From assembly GCF_022984075.1 (NCBI RefSeq), contig NZ_JALAAD010000001.1:310001-374000 (forward strand): a stretch of DNA of 64,000 nucleotides, given 5' to 3'. The DNA is from Synechococcus sp. C9 (GTDB lineage: Bacteria; Cyanobacteriota; Cyanobacteriia; Gloeomargaritales; Gloeomargaritaceae). Below the pieces are notes generated by a model, which ran no database searches, had not been told where the DNA came from, and worked only from the letters and a program-made list of their open reading frames with translations. Shown piece after piece: positions 1-7,441 of this stretch (position 1 is its first letter; the number at the start of each line of letters is the position of its first letter). Both the position numbers and the translations under genes were made by a program.

Positions 1-2
1 AG

Positions 3-137
3 TTTCAGGAGCGGCTGGGAGAATTGAATTTTAATCAGCAGGTGTTGATGAGTGACCTGTTGATTGCCATTGCGGAAACGATTCAGTTTTGGACAATGCG
101 CCTGAAGGATGCCCGAGATGCTGACATGGATGCCTAA
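3..137 (+). CDS. C-terminal end of an unidentified protein (partial)
   Basis: An open frame enters from the left edge and stops at TAA 135-137, giving the last 44 residues of a protein (ends RDADMDA). The piece is helical-looking (QQVLMSDLLIAIAETIQFW) and I do not recognise it. It runs in the same direction as the CRISPR array and ends about 180 bases before the first repeat, so it could belong to the upstream cas operon, but nothing in the residues shows that. It may instead be an unrelated gene. Confidence 0.5.
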   Translation, partial: FQERLGELNFNQQVLMSDLLIAIAETIQFWTMRLKDARDADMDA

Positions 138-318
138 CCGCCAACCCCAACCCATGCCCTCAATCCCCGATTCTGTGGTAAAGGTCGGCGGAGTGGCTCC
201 TACACGGGATTTGCAGGTTTTACAGGGGCGTTTTTGGGCAAAATGTACTAACACCTGTAGGGGGTCGGCGGAAATGGACGCTGGAACCCGCTCTGGGCAA
301 AGGGTGTAGAATAGGGGA
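138..318 (+). promoter_or_regulatory. Probable CRISPR leader
   Basis: This gene-free stretch lies immediately before the first repeat. It is the leader side because the repeats at the far end (2603-2703) are degenerate and the repeats read GTTGAAAC at their 3' end, the usual crRNA 5' handle. It contains a 10-base direct repeat, GGTCGGCGGA, at 183-192 and 263-272. A TAGAAT sequence sits just before the first repeat, but I see no convincing full promoter. Confidence 0.55.
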
Positions 319-2703
319 GTCGCAGACCTTCTCAGAAGGTAAAGGCGTTGAAACCAGCTCCCAGTCAACCTTCCCTTCAGTGCCACGGTACTGTCGCAGA
401 CCTTCTCAGAAGGTAAAGGCGTTGAAACCAATTGCACAACTGTCTGGGGGCCGCCTACGTTGAGAAGTCGCAGACCTTCTCAGAAGGTAAAGGCGTTGAA
501 ACCCGCCTGTCCAAGGTCGGGTACGCCTCTCTTGAAGAGGCGACCGCTGCGGCCATGTCGCAGACCTTCTCAGAAGGTAAAGGCGTTGAAACTGCCCTGG
601 TAACGCTGAGGTTTATGTCAATGTTCAGTCGCAGACCTTCTCAGAAGGTAAAGGCGTTGAAACTTCAGGGGCCATACGACCCCCACGAAACAGCCCTCAA
701 GTCGCAGACCTTCTCAGAAGGTAAAGGCGTTGAAACATGCTCAAACATGAGCACATAACGCCCGTCGTCGAGTCGCAGACCTTCTCAGAAGGTAAAGGCG
801 TTGAAACTCCGGCCGGGGTGTCCAGGCTTCAGGGCTTTAATTTCAGCCCGTCGCAGACCTTCTCAGAAGGTAAAGGCGTTGAAACTTGAGCTTCGGAGGC
901 AGCTTTGGGTTGGAGAAGCAACTACGTCGCAGACCTTCTCAGAAGGTAAAGGCGTTGAAACCGTACCTTCATAAGTACGCGCACCCACGGGTCGCCAGTC
1001 GCAGACCTTCTCAGAAGGTAAAGGCGTTGAAACCCCAAGGGCACCGGGCGCCACCCGGCGGAAATATACAGTCGCAGACCTTCTCAGAAGGTAAAGGTGT
1101 TGAAACAGCAGTAGAGGATGATCGTCCAGCCCCCACCCTGGATCAGGGTCGCAGACCTTCTCAGAAGGTAAAGGTGTTGAAACAGGGACGGGGCGATCGC
1201 CACAGGCGCTTCCCAGACGGTCGCAGACCTTCTCAGAAGGTAAAGGTGTTGAAACTTGAAGGCAGCCCCAGCCTTCATTTCCAAGTCCTCCTTGTGTCGC
1301 AGACCTTCTCAGAAGGTAAAGGTGTTGAAACTTCCTCCGGCTTTCGGTGGTCGGGTAGCACCGGTATGTCGCAGACCTTCTCAGAAGGTAAAGGTGTTGA
1401 AACTAACGCCAAGAGCGTTCGTACTCCCGGCGGTCACGCGTCGCAGACCTTCTCAGAAGGTAAAGGTGTTGAAACTGGTCGTAGTTGTACCCGTGTGCCT
1501 TTGCACAATGTGCGTCGCAGACCTTCCCAGAAGGTAAAGGTGTTGAAACGATTGCAAAAAAATCTCCATGCAAACTTGAGAATACGTCGCAGACCTTCCC
1601 AGAAGGTAAAGGTGTTGAAACTCCGGGACTGGATGCGAGCCGGCCCGCGCATATATAAGTCGCAGACCTTCCCAGAAGGTAAAGGTGTTGAAACCGAGTG
1701 GAATTTATCCTCTACTGCCCGGAGCAGTAGGTCGCAGACCTTCTCAGAAGGTAAAGGTGTTGAAACTTGGTGCCAGAGGGCGACCATCTCTCGTTCCGGG
1801 GGTCGCAGACCTTCTCAGAAGGTAAAGGTGTTGAAACCGAGTGGAATTTATCCTCTACTGCCCGGAGCAGTAGGTCGCAGACCTTCTCAGAAGGTAAAGG
1901 TGTTGAAACTTTGCCCCCCATCACCTTGACCAATTTCTGGTAGATGTCGCAGACCTTCTCAGAAGGTAAAGGTGTTGAAACTGCCTGAATTTCGGCCTCA
2001 AGCTCGGCATCGAGCCGAAGCGTCGCAGACCTTCTCAGAAGGTAAAGGTGTTGAAACTGATGGCTCCGGATGTAGACCTTGACCATCCGGCATTTGTCGC
2101 AGACCTTCTCAGAAGGTAAAGGTGTTGAAACCCCCAAGGGAACTCATGCTCGCCAGGAGCATAACCTGTCGCAGACCTTCTCAGAAGGTAAAGGTGTTGA
2201 AACTCGAGAGATGTATACCACCAGTGGGGAATGTATTTGAGTCGCAGACCTTCCCAGAAGGTAAAGGTGTTGAAACGTGAATTGCGGCTCTTCTACCCCT
2301 CCCACAATGCGGTGTCGCAGACCTTCCCAGAAGGTAAAGGTGTTGAAACCGGAATCTAGGTCAACGGTCAACCCAGGGACGAACCGTCGCAGACCTTCCC
2401 AGAAGGTAAAGGTGTTGAAACTCATTCGTAGCAAACCAGTTCGGCACCGGGTGAGAAGTCGCAGACCTTCCCAGAAGGTAAAGGTGTTGAAACCTTGTAG
2501 CGCTCCACCAACTTCTCGTTGATTTCCCCAGTCGCAGACCTTCCCAGAAGGTAAAGGTGTTGAAACCACCACCGCCGAGTCTGTTTATCAAGGGGGAGGT
2601 TTGTCGCAGACCTTCCCGGAAGGTAAAGGTGTGGAAGCCTTTGATTCAAACGGCGGAGAAAATGGAGATGTAATCGCAGATTGTTCCAGAAGGTAGTTGC
2701 AAC
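319..2703 (+). CRISPR. CRISPR array, 32 repeats plus one relic
   Basis: Thirty-two 36-base repeats start at 319, 393, 467, 557, 628, 701, 772, 850, 926, 998, 1071 and so on to 2603; a 33rd, shortened relic is at about 2673-2703. Each begins GTCGCAGACC, forms the stem ACCTTC/GAAGGT around a three-base loop, and ends GTTGAAAC. Three versions occur: loop TCA with linker GGCGTTG (repeats 1-10), loop TCA with GGTGTTG (11-16 and 20-26), and loop CCA with GGTGTTG (17-19 and 27-31). Repeat 32 has loop CCG and a damaged 3' end. Spacers are 34-42 bases, except the third at 54. The 3' GTTGAAAC handle and hairpin fit Cas6-processed type I or III arrays. Transcription is inferred to be rightward. Confidence 0.97.
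1695..1873 (+). repeat. Duplicated CRISPR spacer
   Basis: The spacers at 1695-1730 and 1838-1873 are identical over all 36 bases, with one other repeat-spacer unit between them. Both end in a perfect 7-base inverted repeat, CTACTGC ... GCAGTAG. The repeat before the first copy has the CCA loop and the one before the second has TCA, so the duplication involved units carrying different repeat versions, or the repeat was converted afterwards. Confidence 0.95.
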
Positions 2704-2717
2704 CAGTAGGAATGTAT

Positions 2718-3047
2718 ATGCTAGATTTCCAACCACTGCTCTCTTATCTCTGGAAATTCAACCTGAGAGAGTTTCAGCTTACCCTCATTTACCAAGGCAT
2801 CAAAGGAGAATGTGAAATCAAGGACAGCATAAAGGATCGTATATGTGAAACCGGTGAAGATTGGGATGCCGAAGACTTAGTTGCATCTATACAGCTTGGG
2901 CGAATTTGCACTCCTCTCCTTAAAGAGTGGTGTAAAAAGCTAGGAGTGGATATAGATGAGATGTCTCAGGGGAGTATCCAACTCACTATCCAAGGAGATG
3001 AAGCTCACCTGCGGATCAAGATGAACGATATAGAGAAGCTTTTTTAG
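2718..3047 (+). CDS. Small unknown protein at CRISPR trailer
   Basis: This encodes a protein of about 110 residues that I do not recognise. The start at ATG 2718 is preferred because AGGA at 2708-2711 gives a good ribosome-binding site; ATG 2712 and 2697 are alternatives, but the latter lies inside the relic repeat. The protein is acidic and ends LRIKMNDIEKLF, with two Cys (GRICTPLLKEWCKK) in the middle. It sits 15 bases after the relic repeat and 42 bases before the RAMP gene in the same direction, so it is probably co-transcribed with it. A small subunit or accessory of a type III complex is possible by position only. It has no signal peptide or membrane segment. Confidence 0.6.
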   Translation: MLDFQPLLSYLWKFNLREFQLTLIYQGIKGECEIKDSIKDRICETGEDWDAEDLVASIQLGRICTPLLKEWCKKLGVDIDEMSQGSIQLTIQGDEAHLRIKMNDIEKLF

Positions 3048-3089
3048 CTTCTGAACGACTCAACAAACACTCACAAAGGATGGTGAATT

Positions 3090-4661
3090 ATGCCTTTACG
3101 TCCACTTTTACCGACCCAACGCTCCCGCTGGTATGGAGTGAAAAAACATCCCGACGACCCCGATAGAGAATGCGGCTACACCCCCCAAACATCCGACATT
3201 CCCGATAAGCCAGAAAACAGAGACATTACCCACGCTTGGAATGGCAAACCCTTTGCTACTTTCCAAAAAACTGCTGATCCTCACACCATTTCCATCTCAG
3301 ACCTCAAGCTCATTAGTCCACTTCAAATTGGCGGCGGTAGCTTTCCCGAAGGGGGCATACTTCCTGCCCAAGTTGCCGGTATTCCCTGGATTCCCGGTTC
3401 GAGCATTCGTGGTTCTTTCCTGCATTATTTGCGCCAAAATTGGCAGAATATCCCCGCCGAAGAACAAGCCTTTTGGGAAACATTATTGAATGACGACCAC
3501 ACCGCTTGGCGACCCAAAAAGATTCGCTTTGAAAATCTCTTTTTGGATAGATCACATCTCAAACCTTATCCACTGAACGCTCAGCAATCTTGGCAAGTAT
3601 TTGGAGAGGCGAATAGAAATTTAGGCGTACAATGGCAACTCCCCGCTGATATAGGCATGAATGCCCCCAAATATACCCTCAGCATCACCCTCAAAGACAT
3701 CCCCACCCAAGCTCAGAAAACCTGGATCATCCAACGGGTGAAAGAAATGTTGTGCTCTCAGGGTTTAGGGCGTGGCGTCCATGCCGGATTTGGACGAATG
3801 GCAGAGAGGATTCCCACCACCGGGCAATGGGAAATTCATTTGCAAGGGATGAAACCCTGTGTGCAACAACACATGACTAAAAGTGGGCAAGTAACGCAAC
3901 CAGGACAATATCGCTGGAGTCCCCAAGTTTTACGGGCAAATTTGCGGGGTTGGTTTACCCGTTTAGCTTTGCCTTTATTGGGGAGAGAAAACACTGAGAA
4001 ATTAACCAATCAAATCTTTGGCGGCTTAGGTTGTCCTGCCGATTTAGTGCTGTGTAGTTTTAGAACTACCGACCGACTACCCGACCTCAGCATGGAAGAT
4101 AAATTAGCCAATGGCTATGCCAACATACCCGCCCATGATGCTCATGAAACCTGGGCAATTCGTGTTGAATGCAACGAGCGATTTCAGCCCCTAATTGACA
4201 ATCTTTTGAACCTTGCCCAACAACTGGGTGGACTGGGGCCTGGTTGGAGACGACCGCCGCACCAACTCACTCGTTTTAGGGGCTTTCGTGGCAGTCAATT
4301 CACCATCAAAAATGTCGCTCCCTTGCCTTTAACTGAGCTAATCAATACGCTTCATGACCAGGTTAGAAATTTGGCTGGAGAGTATGGTATTCCAGTTTTA
4401 AGACAGCCTTATCGTGGCATGGGGTGCATCGTCAGCATTTGGGAGTCAGAAGAACCTGATGCTTGGGAAGCGATTGTGCATGGGGTGTGTCGGACAGAAA
4501 ATAATCCTGGTCGCCCTGCCTGGTGTGGAGATTCACAGCATCGTCCCTCTGGATACGCCGTTAAAAAACTTGCAGATCGGTGTCGGATTACTGTATTTGA
4601 TCCCGATGTAGAACCCACTTTGCGCCAGCAACAATTTAATCGAGTATGGACGAGGGTTTAG
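3090..4661 (+). CDS. RAMP-superfamily CRISPR protein with two RAMP modules
   Basis: This 523-residue protein has two RAMP-like halves. The N-terminal half has ISDLKLISPLQIGGG at 68-83, the binding-loop motif PWIPGSSIRGSF at 99-110, and the glycine-rich loop GLGRGVHAGFGR at 225-236, resembling Cmr6 or Csm-type backbone subunits. The C-terminal half has RWSPQVLRANLRGWFTRL at 275-292, like the LRGxxRWWFR motif of Cmr1, and a second glycine-rich stretch LGGLGPGW at 379-386. RAMP proteins form the crRNA-binding backbone of type III effector complexes. Its position beside the array and the start ATG after AAAGGATGGTGA support a CRISPR role. No Cas10 or other backbone gene follows, so the complex must be encoded elsewhere or this is a leftover piece. 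The Cmr6-Cmr1 assignment is inferred from motifs. Confidence 0.8.
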   Translation: MPLRPLLPTQRSRWYGVKKHPDDPDRECGYTPQTSDIPDKPENRDITHAWNGKPFATFQKTADPHTISISDLKLISPLQIGGGSFPEGGILPAQVAGIPWIPGSSIRGSFLHYLRQNWQNIPAEEQAFWETLLNDDHTAWRPKKIRFENLFLDRSHLKPYPLNAQQSWQVFGEANRNLGVQWQLPADIGMNAPKYTLSITLKDIPTQAQKTWIIQRVKEMLCSQGLGRGVHAGFGRMAERIPTTGQWEIHLQGMKPCVQQHMTKSGQVTQPGQYRWSPQVLRANLRGWFTRLALPLLGRENTEKLTNQIFGGLGCPADLVLCSFRTTDRLPDLSMEDKLANGYANIPAHDAHETWAIRVECNERFQPLIDNLLNLAQQLGGLGPGWRRPPHQLTRFRGFRGSQFTIKNVAPLPLTELINTLHDQVRNLAGEYGIPVLRQPYRGMGCIVSIWESEEPDAWEAIVHGVCRTENNPGRPAWCGDSQHRPSGYAVKKLADRCRITVFDPDVEPTLRQQQFNRVWTRV

Positions 4662-4997
4662 TTCTGAAAATTTAGACAGCTTAATTTACTTGAGAAACCT
4701 CAAATTTCCAGGTAAATAATCGCTTAATTTTTTGCGAATTACCTGATGCTCATCCTATAGGCGGCTGATGGTAATTTTTTTTGCTAAAATTTGAAGCCAA
4801 CTAATTTCTAAGTACAAACTATATTGTGGGAACCTTAATTTATTTGAACCAACCCTAAATCCCATCGTAAAAATGCCCATATTACCCAGAACCAAGGGCG
4901 GGGGTTGTCCCCTGCGACCACTAACTTGGAATTGATAGAGGTACCCTTATTTATATTGATAGATTGAGCCGATGATCACCCCAGGATTTTTTCTGCC
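4662..4997. other. Intergenic stretch with a dispersed repeat copy
   Basis: These 336 bases hold no gene I can support. The first half is AT-rich (runs of A and T around 4680-4810) and the second half is a copy of the dispersed repeat family (4828-4947). A promoter for the downstream exonuclease-ATPase gene must lie here, or the gene is read from upstream. Confidence 0.6.
4828..4947 (+). repeat. Dispersed MITE-like repeat, type 2 ends
   Basis: The core AGAACCAAGGGCGGGGG followed by CCCCTGCGACC is shared with copies at 27, 33, 42, 44, 50 and 61 kb. The ends read GGGAACC on the left and TAGAGGTACCC on the right, matching the type 2 ends seen in the triple copy at 50.0-50.4 kb. Confidence 0.75.
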
Positions 4998-7379
4998 ATG
5001 AGCTACCTGGTCATTGACACCGAAGGCAACCCCGACCTCAAGGAAATCGCCCTCATTGACAGTAGCGGTCAGGTCATCTACCACGCCCACAGCCAAGAAT
5101 ACGCACCCGACCACCCCCAGCCCAAACCCCTGGCGCAAATCGTCGCTGACCTACAACGTCTCGCCCAAAACAAACTGCTGATCTTCCACTACGCCGACCA
5201 CGACCTCAAAATTCTCCAACGTGCCTTCCAAAAAGCCCGCCAACCTTGGCTGTCTAACCCCACCTTTTGCACCTGGTTAGCCGCTAAGCAATACTTCCCC
5301 AACCTCGCCAGCTATAGCCTCGAACACCTCAGCCAACACCTTGGCATTCAACTGGCAAGCGGTTACTTCAACCCCAACATCGCTCACGATGCCAGCTACG
5401 ATGCCCTTTTTACCTATCACCTCTACCGCCACCTCACCCACGCCCAACTCAAAGCCCAAAATCTCCCTAACCCGTTTGCCAACAGCAAAGTTGACCATCC
5501 CTTCCAGCACTATCCCGATGACACCACCACCTATCACGCCCAGTACCAGCAACTCACCGCCGCCCTACAAGACATTCAACAGGATGCCAACCACCAGAGC
5601 CGGGGGGTGATTCTCTTGGGAGAACCCGGTTCCGGGAAAACCCATCTCATCATGCGGGTCGCCCAAAATTTACTCTGCCACAACCGTCTGCTGTTCATCC
5701 CCCAGCCTACCCATCCTGACAACATTTACCACCACATTTACAGCCACACCCTTGAATCCCTGCGGGAGTATGTGGATGACCACCACCACACCCAACTGGA
5801 TTATCTGATTGCCAAGAGCTTTGTGGAAATCCTCAAAACCTTACCCCAGACCCAAAAAAATCAAAACCTTCTCGCCGCCCTCACTGCCGACCCCCTCAAT
5901 CTGTTTCACCGCCTGGGAGCAGAGGGTACGGACCGTCGCCGTCACCAATGGCAACTCATCGAAAAACAAGTTCTGCGCTGGTGGGCGGAGCGTAACTTTC
6001 TCACGGGTGCTACGGAAAGCCTCCTCAAAGGCATCATCAAGTATTGCAGTTACACCGACCCGAACCGTCGTCAACAGATCATCCGCTGGCTCAGTGGCAA
6101 TGACCTGAACCCGGAAGACACCGCCTTGATTGGTTTACCCGCCTGGAGTGCCGACCTCGACCGCAACACCTTTGCCCTGGAAGGGATGAAAGTGATTGGC
6201 AGACTAGCCCTGCTCGACCAACCGCTGATCATCGTCTTTGACCAACTGGAAGCCCTGGGGCGGTCAGAAAACCGAGACATCCTGCTCAACCTGGGGGATG
6301 CCCTCAAAGAACTCTTGACCCTGATCCCCAACAGTTTATTCATCCTGAACCTTTTCCCCGACCGCTGGCAACACTTCCAAACCCAATGGGATCGGGCTAC
6401 CCTCGACCGCCTCTCCCAAACCGTCATCACCCTCAATCCCCCACCCCTCCCCCAGTTGCAAAAACTCCTGCAAACCCGCCTCCCCTCCGACATTCACCTC
6501 TCAGCCCTCTTCAGCCCCGATGACCTGGACGACATCCTCAGCCAGCCCTCCATCCGTGCCATGCTCAACCGTGCCGCCGCCTACTACCGTTACACCATCA
6601 ACGGCATCCCCCTCCCCCCGCTGATACAGCCCCTCCCCACCGCCAGCGACTTACCCGCCCGTGTCCAACGCCTGGAAGCCGAACTGCAAACCCTCAAGGA
6701 ACTACTCATTCCCCTCCTGCCTAACGGTACCGCCATCGCCCTATCCCCCCCTGCCCAACCGGACACCCCCTCGGTGGGTCTCATAGAAGAACTGGAGTGT
6801 TATCTCAGCAATACCGAGAAGCTACTACGTGTCAAGTATTTTGACGAGGCAATCATTGACAGCACCGCCGACATTGGCAAACTCCGCACCATCCTCAATG
6901 CCCTCCAAGCCATCCATCCCCTGCCCATGAGTACCCTCAAACTGAACAAACGCAAACTCCCAGACCATCTCTATTTCCCTACCCAAAAGCGGGTGGTCGC
7001 CTTGATCCAAGTAGCCGCCAGCAGTATGTACCGACAACTCCAAAACTTTAACCAACTGGTGATTTCCCACCCCGAACTGCAATTCCTTTTGCTACGAGAT
7101 GCCCGTCTCCCCCCTCCTTCCAGAACCGCTACTGCCACCCAATCCGCCCTTGCCGCCCTGAACAATAGTGAAAATGGTCATTATGCTCTGCTTCCCCAGG
7201 ACGACCGCATCCATCTGGAACTCATGCACAAGCTGATTACCGACATCCAAAACCGAGACTTAGAAATAGACCTTACCCAAGCCGTCCGCCATTATCTCCA
7301 ACACCAAAAGCCCCCACTCATCGCTTGGATTCTCGGGCAATCCCCCACCTTTGTAACCCACCACAGCAATAATCACTAG
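4998..7379 (+). CDS. DEDDh exonuclease-P-loop ATPase fusion, possible defence protein
   Basis: This 793-residue protein joins two enzymes. Residues 1-145 are a DnaQ-like 3'-5' exonuclease: D7 and E9 (DTEG), a second-motif Asp at HYADHD (64-69), and the ExoIII motif HDASYD (130-135), the DEDDh pattern. After a linker, a P-loop ATPase follows with Walker A GEPGSGKT at 208-215 and a Walker B-like LIIVFDQLEA near 410. The last ~200 residues are a mainly helical domain I do not recognise, with no HNH, TIR or other known effector. The architecture resembles STAND-like or AAA defence ATPases, but the link to defence is inferred from domains and from the CRISPR locus 300 bases upstream. It has a strong C bias at third positions (CAC, ACC, CTC) unlike the RAMP gene before it, suggesting a separate origin. 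Confidence 0.75.
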   Translation: MSYLVIDTEGNPDLKEIALIDSSGQVIYHAHSQEYAPDHPQPKPLAQIVADLQRLAQNKLLIFHYADHDLKILQRAFQKARQPWLSNPTFCTWLAAKQYFPNLASYSLEHLSQHLGIQLASGYFNPNIAHDASYDALFTYHLYRHLTHAQLKAQNLPNPFANSKVDHPFQHYPDDTTTYHAQYQQLTAALQDIQQDANHQSRGVILLGEPGSGKTHLIMRVAQNLLCHNRLLFIPQPTHPDNIYHHIYSHTLESLREYVDDHHHTQLDYLIAKSFVEILKTLPQTQKNQNLLAALTADPLNLFHRLGAEGTDRRRHQWQLIEKQVLRWWAERNFLTGATESLLKGIIKYCSYTDPNRRQQIIRWLSGNDLNPEDTALIGLPAWSADLDRNTFALEGMKVIGRLALLDQPLIIVFDQLEALGRSENRDILLNLGDALKELLTLIPNSLFILNLFPDRWQHFQTQWDRATLDRLSQTVITLNPPPLPQLQKLLQTRLPSDIHLSALFSPDDLDDILSQPSIRAMLNRAAAYYRYTINGIPLPPLIQPLPTASDLPARVQRLEAELQTLKELLIPLLPNGTAIALSPPAQPDTPSVGLIEELECYLSNTEKLLRVKYFDEAIIDSTADIGKLRTILNALQAIHPLPMSTLKLNKRKLPDHLYFPTQKRVVALIQVAASSMYRQLQNFNQLVISHPELQFLLLRDARLPPPSRTATATQSALAALNNSENGHYALLPQDDRIHLELMHKLITDIQNRDLEIDLTQAVRHYLQHQKPPLIAWILGQSPTFVTHHSNNH

Positions 7380-7390
7380 ATTTACCAAAA

Positions 7391-7416
7391 GAGTCGTAAG
7401 GGTACCGCCCCCGTAA
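7391..7416 (-). repeat. Fragment of dispersed repeat core
   Basis: AGTCGTAAGGGTACCGCCCC here resembles the reverse-strand core of the MITE-like family (GGTCGCAGGGGCACCGCCCC). The ends are not recognisable, so it is at most a decayed fragment. Confidence 0.35.
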
Positions 7417-7441
7417 AAAGAAGTGCCCCCATATCTGAAGG

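Noticed and set aside
138-318. A short frame (109-309) in the leader
   Set aside because: It overlaps the partial gene's end, has no ribosome-binding site and gives a low-complexity basic peptide; it is better explained as leader DNA.
432-2591. Long open frames on both strands across the CRISPR array (for example 886-1929 and 1712-2137), giving repeated peptides
   Set aside because: They arise because the 36-base repeat is a multiple of three and open in several frames; the peptides repeat the same repeat-encoded residues and no start context or conservation supports them.
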